A DNA stretch of 64,000 nt, taken from positions 26,193,184-26,257,183 of the forward strand of contig CM055896.1 in assembly GCA_029582155.1 (NCBI GenBank), given 5' to 3'. The translations under genes were made by a program, and so were the position numbers. The notes below the pieces were generated by a model that saw nothing but the letters and a program-made list of their open reading frames with translations, was not told where the DNA came from and searched no databases. Below, in pieces: positions 25,501 to 40,500 of this stretch (position 1 is the stretch's first letter; the number at the start of each line of letters is the position of its first letter). Source of the DNA: Panopea generosa (Eukaryota; Mollusca; Bivalvia; Adapedonta; Hiatellidae).

Positions 25501-28500
25501 ATACCATTAGTCCATTTGAGTGCATACATTACATTATACCATTAGTCCATTTGAGTGCATACATTACTTAATACCATTAGTCCATTTGAGTGCATACATT
25601 ACATTAAATCATAAGTCCATTTGAGTGCATACATTACATTATACCATTAGTCCATTTGAGTGCATACATGACATAATACCATTAGTCCATTTGAGTGCAT
25701 ACATTACATTATACCATTAGTCCATTTGAGTGCATACATGACATAATACCATTAGTCCATTTGAGTGCATACATTATATTATACAATTAGTCCATTTGAG
25801 TGCATACGTTACATTATACCATTAGTCCATTTGAGTGCATACATGACATAATACCATTAGTCCATTTGAGTGCATACATTACATTATACCATTAGTCCAT
25901 TTGAGTGCATACATTACATTAAATCATTAGTCCATTTGAGTGCATGCATTACATTATACCATTAGTCCATTTGAGTGCATACATGACATAATACCATTAG
26001 TCCATTTGAGTGCATACATTATATTATACAATTAGTCCATTTGAGTGCATACATTACATTATACCATTAGTCCATTTGAGTGCATACATTACATAATACC
26101 ATTAGTCGATTTCAGTGCATACATTACATTATACCATTAGTCCATTTGTAATAACATATTCACGCTTGCTTCACCTTTAATACCGCAAGAAATACTATGG
26201 TGTCGAAACCTAGTTCGTCCTTTGTTTCCATTCAATTATGTACATTCTTTGGTTATTGTTTGTGACAATTGCCTGTGCATATGCATCGGTATGCAAGCAC
26301 TATTTAAAGTGCATAACATATAGAGAAAGTTTCCATTGGCAGTTTTTTATGTATAATTTGTCAAGATGCTCCCTTTAACACAGAAAAATTATCAAACGAT
26401 AGTATCTCATTAGAGTTTGCTATTTAGTGTTGGATAAAAACGGGTAACATATCTTCTCTGTTTCCCCAGCATGTCTGGTCAGCATCAACTGTATCAATGT
26501 AGAGTGGTCAACAAAAGTGCAAGTCGTCATAACAGCGAGCAAGTTGGCCGCCCTCGTCATGATAATCATCATTGGTTTCATCAACATTGGCAAAGGTTTG
26601 TAAATAGTATTGTTCATTCACATGCATAGGTGTGCTCTGGTTGACGTTATACACACGTATCACGGATGCACGACGCACGCACTACGCACTCAAGCATATA
26701 CATTTGAATGGGGTTTTTAATGTCACTTCCAACACATGCCAGGTTATATTATAAGATATTACGTTTGTTTGAGGTTCGGATAGAAAATTCCGTCTAGATG
26801 GATTACTGTTTTGGCGGAATGGGAACGAGGCTATGTCAAGTTACCGCGTAATCAGTTATCCCAAGGACGAAATACATATCCACTGAAAAAGCCACGGATT
26901 ATTCTTTTTCTTGCATATGGTGACATCTCTCTCACATTCGAGCATTGCACAAACCACTTATTCAAATGGTTATGCTAATATCAGTAAGTGGTCATCTGGT
27001 TGAAAAAGTCATTTAGTGCCCTGTCCTGCCACCATCTTCTTAGACTGAGTGATGTCAGCACCCAGATGTCAAATTAAGGGTTCTGAATGTGCTAATGATA
27101 GAAATACGAAAGTTGATAAATAAACATGGATTTTTGTAATATATTTTGAGCGATATGCTCCATTTATTTCATAATTTAACATCAGAGAGTTTAATATGTC
27201 TTGAATAAATGTACAAAATACCATTATAGTATCACCAGTAGTTAAAAAAGAGTTTCAACCAGTCGGTGTGAGGCTTCATCATTCTTCTAAAACATTTTCA
27301 GCGTGAGATAACGCTTCTTTGTTGTGTTTTCAAATTGACAAATATTTCGAGTTTTTACAAAACACCACCTCCCTTTCCACCTCCACTTTTTGACTTTTCT
27401 CTCTGGTTGGCTTAGAGTTACAAAATATATTTATACTTCATTACTTCTCTCTAAGTGTTTATCACAAGGATTGTCTCAAGAGGTACAGTTAGTGTCCTAT
27501 CATACTTCATTACGTCTCTAAGTGTTTATCACAAGGATTGTCTCAAGAGGTACAGTTATTGTCGTATCATACTTCATTACGTCTCTCTAAGTGTTTATCA
27601 CAAGGATTGTCTGAAGAGGTACAATTATTGACCTACATACTCCATTACTTCTCTCTAAGTGTTTATCACAAGGATTAACTCAAGGGCTACAATTATTGTC
27701 CTATCATACTTCATTACTTCTCTCTAAGTGTTAATCCCAAGGACTGTCTCAAGAGATACAATTATTGTCTTATATACTTCATCACGTCTCTAAGTGTTTA
27801 TCACAAGGATTGTTTCAAGAGGTACAATTATCGTCCTATATAGTTCATTACGTCTCTAAGTGTTTATCACTAGGATTATCACAATGATTGTATCAAGAGG
27901 TACAATTGTTGTCCTATATACTTCATTAAGTCTCTAATTGTTTATCACTAGGATTATCACAATGATTGTTTCAAGAGGTACAATTGTTGTCCTATTATAT
28001 ATCATTATGTTTGTCGAGTTCACCATATTCTGTGGCGGTATTTTTTGCCAGATAAGTGGAAAATTAGCTTATTAGGATTCAATTTGTTTGAATATTTGGC
28101 AAAAATAAACATTGGCCATTTTCAAAGCAATCTTAACTTTAGTTTTCTATTTGTTTGAATTGTTGACAAAAATAAAAATTACCTATTTTTCAGTCCAATC
28201 TAGAGTTTAGTTTTCTATTTTCACCAGTTCAGTTTTCTATTTTTCCATACATAGTAAGACAGAGCCAGTGCTTAGTTGTGAACAAACATTTTATTAAAAT
28301 TTTACGTGTAAAACTAGAAACTAAACAGATAATTTTAAAATATACACTTTCACAATTATGAACATAAAAATGTATGTGTTTATACACGGAATATTTAAGA
28401 AAGAAACAACTGTATCGGAATTTGTAAAATGTCCGCCCTAACAAATGCAAAACAAAAATATTAGCGAACGCATATTTTTACTAGACACAAACTCATAATG

Positions 28501-31500
28501 GTTGAAAAACAAATAGACAATCAGAAAAAAGTAAACTTTTAATTGATCCCTGCATGTGTAATTAATTAAGAAGGTCTTTGTCTCAATTCAAATACGTCTT
28601 ACTTTATTATATCAAATGAAATTGCTATCATCCATCGCCTTTATTTCTAAACCAATTTTGTCTTCTTCGATCCTAAATGAGCTAAGCTGTTCTGTGGCAG
28701 GTTCTACCAGAAGAGCGGCTTTATCGTGATCTAGTGGTATTGATTGAACATAAAACTAAATTAGATTTTGTCGTTCAAAGACCAGAGTCTGGCAAACTTA
28801 CCTTATACATTCAAATCTAATTATACAGTGAGCGATAGTTATGTGATTGTCAAGGAGCACCTTGTTTTGCTTTATATACGGATTTTGTTCCGTCAAGAAA
28901 TAATCTTCAGTATTAGTATACATTTTGTTTAACTTATGTTTAGAAAACATTATCTTTAGATTGTTTAATAGTTTTTACAATGTAAACATTGCTCGATAAT
29001 ATCATACACATAAGGCTCATTTGTTATGTTTATGTTATTAATGAACTTAATTAATTAATAACATATAGATAAAGGTTCCATTGGCAATTTTTATGTATAT
29101 TTTGTCAATATGCTCCATTTAACACAGAAACATGACCAATCGTCTTCACATGTTACCATACATGTATAATGTTAACTATCATATAGGCGAGGTGGAAAGT
29201 TAATAGTCATCACATGTTATCGTACATGTATAATGTTAACTATCATATAGGTGAGGTGGAAAATTAATCATCATCACATGTTAGCTTACATGTATAATGT
29301 TAACTATTATATAGGCGAGGTGGAAAGTTGATAGCCATCACATGTTACCGTACATGTATAATGTTAACTATCATAAACGCGAGGTGGATAGTTAATAGTC
29401 ATCACATGTTATCGTACATGTATAATGTTAACTATCATATAAGTGAGGTGGAAAGTAAATGTTCATCACCTGTGATCGTACATGTATAATGTTAACTATC
29501 ATATAGGCGAGGTGGAAAGTTAATCGTCATCACATGTTACCGTACAAGTTTAATGTTAACTATCATATAGGCGAGGTGGAAAGTTAATCGTCATCACATG
29601 TTACCGTACATGTATAATGTTAACTATCATATACGCGAGGTGGAAAGTTAATCGTCATCACATGTTACCGTACATGTATAATGTTAACTATCATATAGGC
29701 GAGGTGGAAAGTTAATAGTCATCACATGTTACCGTACATGTATAATGTTAACTATCATAAAGGCGAGGTGGAAAGTTAATCGTCATCACATGTTACCGTA
29801 CATGTATAATGTTAACTATCATAAAGGCGAGGTGGAAAGTTAATCGTCATCACATGTTATCGTACATGTATAATGTTAACTATCATATAGGCGTGGTGGA
29901 AAGTTAATCGTCATCACATGTTATCGTACATGTATAATGTTAACTATCATATAGGCGAGGTGGAAAGTTAATCGTCATCACATGTTATCGTACATGTATA
30001 ATGTTAACTATCATATAGGCGAGGTGGAAAGTTAATCGTCATCACATGTTACCGTACATGTATAATGTTAACTATCATATAGGCGAGGTGGAAAGTTAAT
30101 CATCATCACATGTTATCGTACATGTATAATGTTAACTATCATATAGGTGAAGTGGAAAGTAAATCGTCATCACATGTTACCGTACATGTATAATGTTTAC
30201 TATCATATAGGCGAGTTGGAAAGTTAATAGTCATCACATGTTAGCTTACATGTATAATGTTAACTATCATATAGGTGAGGTGGAAAGTTAGTCGACATCA
30301 CATGTTATCGTACATGTATAATGTTAACTATCATATAGGCGAGGTGGAAATTAGTCGTTATCACATGTTACGGTACATGTATAATGTTAACTATCATATA
30401 GGCGAGGTGGAAAGTTAATCGTCATCACATGTTATCGTACATGTATAATGGTTACTATTATATAGACGAGGTGGAAAGTTAGTCGTCATCACATGTTACT
30501 GTACATGTTAAATGCTAAATATTATATAGGCAGGGTGGAAAGTTAATCTTCATCACATGTTATCATACATGTATAATGTTAACTATCATATAGGCGAGGT
30601 GGAAAGTTAGTCGTCATCACATGTTACCGTACATGTATAATGTTAACTATCATATAGGCGAGGTGGAAAGTTAATCGTCATCACATGTTACCGTACATGT
30701 ATAATGTTAACTATCATATAGGCGAGATGGAAAGTAAGTCGTCATCACATGTTACCGTACATGTATAATGTTAAATATCATACAGGCGAGGTTGAAAGTT
30801 AGTCGTCATCACATGTTATCGTACATGTATAATGTTAACTATTATATAGGCGAAGTGGAAAGTTAGTCGTCATCACATGTTACCGTACATGTATAATGTT
30901 AACTATCATATAGACGAGGTGGAAAGTTAATCGTCATCACATGTTACCGTACATGTATAATGTTAACTATTATATAGGCGAGGTGGAAAGTTAATCTTAA
31001 TCACAAGTTACCGTACATGTATAATGTTAACTATCATATAGGCGAGGTGGAAAGTTAATATTCATCACATGTTATCGTACATGTATAATGTTAACTATCA
31101 TATAGGCGAGGTGGAAAGTTAGTCGACATCACATGTTACTGTACATGTATAATGTTAACTATCATATAGGCGAGGTGGAAAGTTAATAGTCATCACATGT
31201 TATCGTGCATGTATAATGTTAACTATTATATAGACGAGGTGGAAAGGTAGTCGTCATCACATGTTATCGTACATGTTAAATGTTAACTATCATATAGGCG
31301 AGGTGGAGGTAATTCTTCATCACATGTTATCGTACACGTATAATATTTCCTAACATTTATGCGAGGTGGAAAGTTAATCTTCATCACATGTTACCGTACA
31401 TGTATAAAGTTAACTATTATATGGCGAGTTGGAAAGTTAATCGTCATCACATGTTATCGTGCATGTATAATGTTAACTATCATATAGGCGGGATGGAAAG

Positions 31501-34500
31501 TTAATCGTCATCACATGTTATCGTACATGTATAATGTTAACTATCATATAGGCGTGGTGGAAAGTTAATCGTCATCACATGTTACCGTACATGTATAAAG
31601 TTAACTATCATATAGGCGAGGTGGAAAGTTAATCGTCATCCCATGTTACCGTACATGTATAATGTTAACTATCATATAGACGAGGTGGAAAGTTAATCGT
31701 CATCACATGTTACCGTACATGTATAATGTTAACTATTATATAGGCGAGGTGGAAAGTTAATCTTAATCACAAGTTACCGTACATGTATAATGTTAACTAT
31801 CATATAGGCGAGGTGGAAAGTTAATATTCATCACATGTTATCGTACATGTATAATGTTAACTATCATATAGGCGAGGTGGAAAGTTAGTCGACATCACAT
31901 GTTACTGTACATGTATAATGTTAACTATCATATAGGCGAGGTGGAAAGTTAATAGTCATCACATGTTATCGTGCATGTATAATGTTAACTATTATATAGA
32001 CGAGGTGGAAAGGTAGTCGTCATCACATGTTATCGTACATGTTAAATGTTAACTATCATATAGGCGAGGTGGAGGTAAATCTTCATCACATGTTATCGTA
32101 CATGTATAATATTTCCTAACATTTATGCGAGGTGGAAAGTTAATCTTCATCACATGTTACCGTACATGTATAAAGTTAACTATTATATGGCGAGTTGGAA
32201 AGTTAATCGTCATCACATGTTATCGTGCATGTATAATGTTAACTATCATATAGGCGAGATGGAAAGTTAATCGTCATCACATGTTATCGTACATGTATAA
32301 TGTTAACTATCATATAGGCGTGGTGGAAAGTTAATCGTCATCACATGTTACCGTACATGTATAAAGTTAACTATCATATAGGCGAGGTGGAAAGTTAATC
32401 GTCATCACATGTTATCGTACATGTATAATGTTAACTATCATATAGGCGAGGTGGAAAGTAAATCTTCATCACATGTTACTGTACATGTATAATGTTTACT
32501 ATCATATAGGCGAGGTGGAAAGTAAGTCGTCATCACATGTTACCGTACATGTATAATGTTAACTATCATATAGGCGAGGTGGAAAGTTAATCGTCATCAC
32601 ATGTTACCGTACATGTGTAATGTTAACTATCATATAGGTGAGGTGGAAAGTAAGTCGTCATCACATGTTACCGTACATGTATAATGTTCAATATCATATA
32701 GGCGAGGTTGAAAGTTAATCGTCATCACATGTTATCGTACTTGTATAATGTTAAATATTATATAGGCGAGGTGGAAAAGTTATCGTCATCACATGTTACC
32801 GTACATGTTATAATGTTAACTATCATACAGGCGAGGTGGAAAGTTAATCGTCATCACATGTTATCGTACATGTATAATGTTAACTATCATATAGGCGAGG
32901 TGGAAAGTTAGTCGTCATCACATGTTAATGTACATGTATAATGTTAACTATCATATAGGCGAGGTAGAAAGATAGTCGTCATTACATGTTGTCGTACATG
33001 TATAATGTTAACTATCATATAGGCGAGGTGGAAAGTAAATCTACATCACGTGTTATCGTACATGTATAATGTTTCCTATCATATTGGCGAGGTGGAAAGT
33101 TAGTCGACATCACATATTACCGTACATGTATAATGTTAAATATCATATAGGCGAGGTGGAAAGTTAATCGTCATCACATGTTACCGTACATGTATAATGT
33201 TAACTATCATATTGGCGAAGTGGAAAGTTAATATTCATCACATGTTATCGTACATGTATAATGTTAACTACCATATAAGCGAGGTGGAAAGTTAGTCGAC
33301 ATCACATGTTATCGTACATGTATAATGTTAACTATCATAAAGGCGAGGTGGAAAGTTAATAGTCATCACCTGTTATCGTACATGTATAATGTTAACTATT
33401 ATATAGACGAGGTGGAAAGTTAGTCGTCATCACATGTTACCGTACATGTTAAATGTTAACTATCATATAGGCGAGGTGGAAAGTAAATCTTCATCACATG
33501 TTATCGTACATGTATAATGTTTCCTAACATATAGGCAAGGTGGAAAGTTAATTGTCATCACATGTTATCGTACATGTATAATGTTAACTATTATATAGGC
33601 GATGTGGAAAGTTAATCGTCATCACATGTTATCGTACATGTATAATGTTAACTATTATATGGAGAGGTGGAAAGTTAATCGTCATCACATATTACCGTAC
33701 ATGTATTATGTTCAATATCATATAGGCGAGGTGGAAAGTTAATCGTCATCACATGTTATCGTACATGTATAATGTTAAGTATTATATAGACGAGGTGGAA
33801 AGTTAGTCGTTATCACATGTTACCGTACATGTATAATGTTAACTATCATATAGGCGAGGTGGAAAGTTAATAGTCATCACCTGTTATCGTACATGTATAA
33901 TGTTAACTATTATATAGACGAGGTGGAAAGTTAGTCGTCATCACATGTTACCGTACATGTTAAATGTTAACTATCATATAGGCGAGTTGGAAAGTTAATC
34001 GTCATCACATGTTATCGTACATGTATAATGTTTCCTAACATATAGGCGAGGTGGAAAGTTAATTGTCATCACATGTTATCGTACAAGTATAATGTTAACT
34101 ATTATATAGGCGATGCGGAAATTTAATCGTCATCACATGTTATCGTACATGTATAATGTTAACTATCATATAGGCGAGGTGGAAAGTTAGTCGTCATCAC
34201 ATATTACCGTACATGAATAATGTTAAATACCATATAGGCGAGTTGGAAAGTTAATTGTCATCTCATGTTACCGTACATATATAATGTTAACTATCATATA
34301 GGCGAGGTGGAAAGTTAATCATCATCATCACATGTTACCGTACATGTATAATGTTAACTATTATATAGACGAGGTGGAAAGTTACTCTTAATCACATGTT
34401 ACCGTACATGTATAATGGTAACTATCATATAGGCGAGGTGGAAAGTTAATAGTCATCACATGTTACCGTACATGTATAATGTTAACTATTATATAGACGA

Positions 34501-37500
34501 GGTGGAAAGTTAATCTTAATCACATGTTACCGTACGTGTATAATGTTAAATATCATATAGGCGAGATGGAAAGTTAATCGTCATCACATATTACCATACA
34601 TGTATAATGTTAACTATCATATAGGCGAGGTGGAAAGTTAATATTCATCACATGTTATCGTACATGTATAATGTTAACTATCATATAGGCGAGATGGAAA
34701 GTTAGTCGACATCACATGTTACTGTACATGTATAATGTTAACTATCATATAGGCGAGGTGGAAAGTTAATAGTCATCACATGTTATCGTGCATGTATAAT
34801 GTTAACTATTATATAGACGAGGTGGAAAGTTAGTCGTCATCACATGTTACTGTACATGTTAAATATTAACTATCATATAGGCGAGGTGGAAAGTAAATCT
34901 TCATCACATGTTATCGTACATGTACAATGTTTCCTAACATATAGGCGAGATGGAAAGTTAATCGTCATCACATGTTATCGTACATGTATAATGTTAACTA
35001 TTATATAGACGAGGTGGAAAGTTAATCTTCATCACATGTTACCGTACATGTATAAAGTTAACTATCATATAGGCGAGGTGGAAAGTTAATAGTCATCACA
35101 TGTTATCGTACATGTATAATGTTAAATATCATATAGGCGAGATGGAAAGTTAATCGTCATCACATGTTATCGTACATGTATAATGTTTCCTAACATATAG
35201 GCGAGATGGAAAGTTAATCGTCATCACATATTACCGTACATGTATAATGTTAACTATCATATAGGCGAGGTGACAAGTAAATCGTCATCATATGTGACCG
35301 TACATGTATAATGTTAACTATCATATAGGCGAGGTGGAAAGTTAGTCGTCATCGCATGTTACCGTACATGTATAATGTTAACTATCATATAGGCGAGGTG
35401 GAAAGTTAATATTCATCACATGTTATCGTACATGTATAATGTTAACTATCATATAGGCGAGGTGGAAAGTTAATCGTCATCACAAGTTACCTTCAATGTA
35501 TAATGTTAACTATCATATAGGCGAAGTGGAAACTTAATCGTCATCACATGTTACCGTACGTGTATTATGTTAACTATCATATAAGCGAAGTGGAAACTTA
35601 ATCATCATCACATGTTACCGTACGTGTATAATGTTAACTATCATATAGGCGAGGTGGAAAGTAAATCTTCATCACATGTTATCGTACATGTATAATGTTT
35701 CCTAACATATAGGCAAGGTGGAAAGTTATTTGTCATCACATGTTATCGTACATGTATAATGTTAACTATTATATAGGCGATGTGGAAAGTTAATCGTCAT
35801 CACATGTTATCGTACATGTATAATGTTAACTATTATATGGAGAGGTGGAAAGTTAATCGTCATCACATATTACCGTACATGTGTTATGTTCAATATCATA
35901 TAGGCGAGGTGGAAAGTTAATCGTCATCACATGTTATCGTACATGTATAATGTTAAGTATTATATAGACGAGGTGGAAAGTTAGTCGTTATCACATGTTA
36001 CCGTACATGTATAATGTTAACTATCATATAGGCGAGGTGGAAAGTTAATAGTCATCACCTGTTATCGTACATGTATAATGTTAACTATTATATAGACGAG
36101 GTGGAAAGTTAGTCGTCATCACATGTTACCGTACATGTTAAATGTTAACTATCATATAGGCGAGTTGGAAAGTTAATCGTCATCACATGTTATCGTACAT
36201 GTATAATGTTTCCTAACATATAGGCGAGGTGGAAAGTTAATTGTCATCACATGTTATCGTACAAGTATAATGTTAACTATTATATAGGCGATGCGGAAAG
36301 TTAATCGTCATCACATGTTATCGTACATGTATAATGTTAGCTATCATATAGGCGAGGTGGAAAGTTAGTCGTCATCACATATTACCGTACATGAATAATG
36401 TTAAATACCATATAGGCGAGTTGGAAAGTTAATTGTCATCTCATGTTACCGTACATATATAATGTTAACTATCATATGGGCGAGGTGGAAAGTTTATCAT
36501 CATCATCACATGTTACCGTACATGTATAATGTTAACTATTATATAGACGAGGTGGAAAGTTAATCTTAATCACATGTTACCGTACATGTATAATGGTAAC
36601 TATCATATAGGCGAGGTGGAAAGTTAATAGTCATCACATGTTACCGTACATGTATAATGTTAACTATTATATAGACGAGGTGGAAAGTTAATCTTAATCA
36701 CATGTTACCGTACGTGTATAATGTTAAATATCATATAGGCGAGATGGAAAGTTAATCGTCATCACATATTACCATACATGTATAATGTTAACTATCATAT
36801 AGGCGAGGTGGAAAGTTAATATTCATCACATGTTATCGTACATGTATAATGTTAACTATTATATAGGCGAGAGGGAAAGTTAGTCGACATCACATGTTAC
36901 TGTACATGTATAATGTTAACAATCATATAGGCGAGGTGGAAAGTTAATAGTCATCACATGTTATCGTGCATGTATAATGTTAACTATTATACAGACGAGG
37001 TTGAAAGTTAGTCGTCATCACATGTTACTGTACATGTTAAATGTTAACTATCATATAGGCGAGGTGGAAAGTAAATCTTCATCACATGTTATCGTACATG
37101 TACAATGTTTCCTAACATATAGGCGAGATGGAAAGTTAATCGTCATCACATTTTATCGTACATGTATAATGTTAACTATTATATAGACGAGGTGGAAAGT
37201 TAATCTTCATCACATGTTACCGTACATGTATAAAGTTAACTATCATATAGGCGAGGTGGAAAGTTAATAGTCATCACATGTTATCGTACATGTATAATGT
37301 TAAATATCATATAGGCGAGGCGGAAAGTTAATCGTCATCACATGTTATCGTACATGTATAATGTTTCCTAACATATAGGCGAGATGGAAAGTTAATCGTC
37401 ATCACATATTACCGTACATGTATAATGTTAACTATCATATAGGCGAGGTGGCAAGTAAATCGTCATCATATGTGACCGTACATGTATAATGTTAACTATC

Positions 37501-40500
37501 ATATAGGCGAGGTGGAAAGTTAGTCGTCATCGCATGTTACCGTACATGTATAATGTTAACTATCATATAGGCGAGGTGGAAAGTTAATATTCATCACATG
37601 TTATCGTACATGTATAATGTTAACTATCATATAGGCGAGGTGGAAAGTTAATCGTCATCACAAGTTACCTTAAATGTATAATGTTAACTATCATATAGGC
37701 GAAGTGGAAACTTAATCGTCATCACATGTTACCGTACGTGTATTATGTTAACTATCATATAAGCGAAGTGGAAACTTAATCATCATCACATGTTACCGTA
37801 CGTGTATAATGTTAACTATCATATAGGCGAAGTGGAAACTTAATCGTCATCACATGTTACCGTACATGTATAATGTTAACTATCATATAGGCGAAGTGGA
37901 AACTTAATCGTCATCACATGTTACCGTACGTGTATAATGTTAACTATCATATAGGCGAAGTGGAAACTTAATCTCATCACATGTTTCCGTACGTGTATAA
38001 TGTTAACTATCATATAGGCGAAGTGGAAACTTAATCGTCATCACATGTTACCGTACATGTATAATATTAACTATCATATAGGCGAAGTGGAAACTTAATC
38101 GTCATCACATGTTACCGTACGTGTATAATGTTAACTATCATATAGGCGAAGTGGAAACTTAATCGTCATCACATGTTACCGTACATGTATAATGTTAACT
38201 ATTATATAGACATGGTGGAAAGTTAATCTTAATTACATGTTAGCGTACATGTATAATGTTTACTATCATATAGGCGAGGTGGAAAGTTAATATTCATCAC
38301 ATGTTATCGTACATGTATAATGTTAACTATCATATATGCGAGGTGGAAAGTTAATCGTCATCACAAGTTACCGTACATGTATAATGTTAACTATCATATA
38401 GGCGAAGTGGAAACTTAATCGTCATCACATGTTACCGTACGTGTATAATGTTAACTATCATATAGGCGAAGTGGAAATTTAATCGTCATCACATGTTACC
38501 GTACGTGTATAATGTTAACTACCATATAGGCGAAGTGGAAACTTAATCGTCATCACATGTTACCGTACATGTATAATGTTAACTACCATATAGGCGAAGT
38601 GGAAACTTAATCGTCATCACATGTAACCGTACGTGTATAATGTTAACTATCATATAGGCGAAGTGGAAACTTAATCGTCATCACATGTTACGGTACGTGC
38701 ATAATGTTAACTATCATATAGGCGAAGTGGAAACTTAATCGTCATCACATGTTACCGTACGTGTATAATGTTAACTATCATATAGGCGAAGTGGAAACTT
38801 AATCGTCATCACATGTTACCGTACGTGTATAATGTTAACTATCATATAGGCGAAGTGGAAACTTAATCGTCATCACATGTTACCGTACGTGTATAATGTT
38901 AACTATCATATAGGCGAAGTGGAAACTTAATCGTCATCACATGTTACCGTACGTGTATAATGTTAACTATCATATAGGCGAAGAGGAAAGTTAATCGTCA
39001 TCACATGTTACCGTACATGTATAATGTTAACTATCATATAGGAGAGGTGGAAACTTAATCGTCATCACATGTTACCGTACGTGTATAATGTTAACTATTA
39101 TATAGTCGAGGTGGAAAGTTAATCGTCATTACAAATATATATATAGATATTATAGACTTTTTGTTAACAAAATTAACATCATTTTGGACAGAAGCTTTTA
39201 AATTCAGAAACAATCTGATATATTATGTATAACATTTCACATACATAGATATGTATTATATTATAAACTAGATTTGCCAATATAATTTTGTTTAAGCCAC
39301 TCTCACCAATATTGATTACAACTATGTATAATATTGTAACCAACCCATTGCATGCATTGTAAATGTTTGTATAATTTATGACGATTAGTTACGATTCTCT
39401 AAAAAAAATATCTTCTGCTCTATTCTGTTCTGTTAACACTCATACAGGCGAGGTATAAAAATTCATTGCATAACATGTTATTGTACATTAACACGGTTAA
39501 TTATCCTATTATCGGAGTCCTGGAATATTTTTGTCATAAAGTTTTGTTGTACATGTGTAATGTTAATAATTATCGGAGTCCTGGAATGTTTTTGTCCATA
39601 GACTGTTGTTGTACATGTGTAATGTTTACTATCCTATTACGGGTGATCTGTAATATTTTTGTCATAGACTGTTGCTGTACATGTGTAATGTTTACTATCC
39701 TATTATCGGCGACCTGGAATATTTTTTTCATAAAGCTTTGATGTACATGTGTAATGTTAACTATCCAATTATCGATGTCCTGGAATATTTTTGTCATAAA
39801 GTTTTGTTGTACATGTGTAATGTTAACAAGTATCGGAGTCCTGGAATATTTTTGCCATAGACTGTTGCTGTACATGTGTAATGTTAACTATCCTATTAAT
39901 ATCGGTGACCTGGAATATTTTTGTCATAGACTGTTGTTGTACATGTGTAATGTTTACTATCCTATTATCGGCGACTTGGAATATTTTTGTCATAAAGTTT
40001 TGATGTACATGTGTAATGTTAACTATCCAATTATCGATGTCCTGGAATATTTTTGTCATAAAGTTTTGTTGTACATGTGTAATGTTAACAAGTATCGGAG
40101 TCCTGGAATATTTTTGCCATAGACTGTTGTTGTACATGTGTAATGTTAACTATCCTATTACGGGTGACCTGGAATATTTTTGACATAAACAGTTGTTGTA
40201 CATGTGTAATGTTAACTATCCTATTATCGGTGACCTGGAATATATATTTTGTCATAGACTGTTGTTGTACATGTGTAATGTTAACTATCCTATTATCTGT
40301 GACCTGGGATATTTTTTTACATAAACTGTTGTTGTACATGTGTAATGTTAACTTTCCTATTATCTGTGACCTGGGATATTTTTTTTACATAAACTGTTGT
40401 TGTACATGTGTAATGTTAACTTTCCTATTATCTGTGACCTGGGATATTTTTTTTACATAGACTGTTGTTGTACATGTGTAATGTTAACTATCCTATTATC

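Larger units (their letters stand above)
29137..39134. repeat. Giant 64-bp minisatellite array (~10 kb)
   Basis: A 64-bp period, about 156 copies: ATCATATAGGCGAGGTGGAA, AGTTAATCGTCATCACATGT, TACCGTACATGTATAATGTT and AACT. It fills most of intron 2. It contains a 2178-bp higher-order tandem duplication, a 766-bp one, and a distal subfamily (37840-39060) with GAAGTGGAAACTTAATCG and GTACGTGTATAATG. The monomer resembles the intron 2/exon 3 boundary. Confidence 0.97.

Noticed and set aside
29137-39134. CRISPR-like array
   Set aside because: Regular spacing, but there are no unique spacers: the whole 64-bp unit repeats, there are no cas genes, and the context is a eukaryotic intron.
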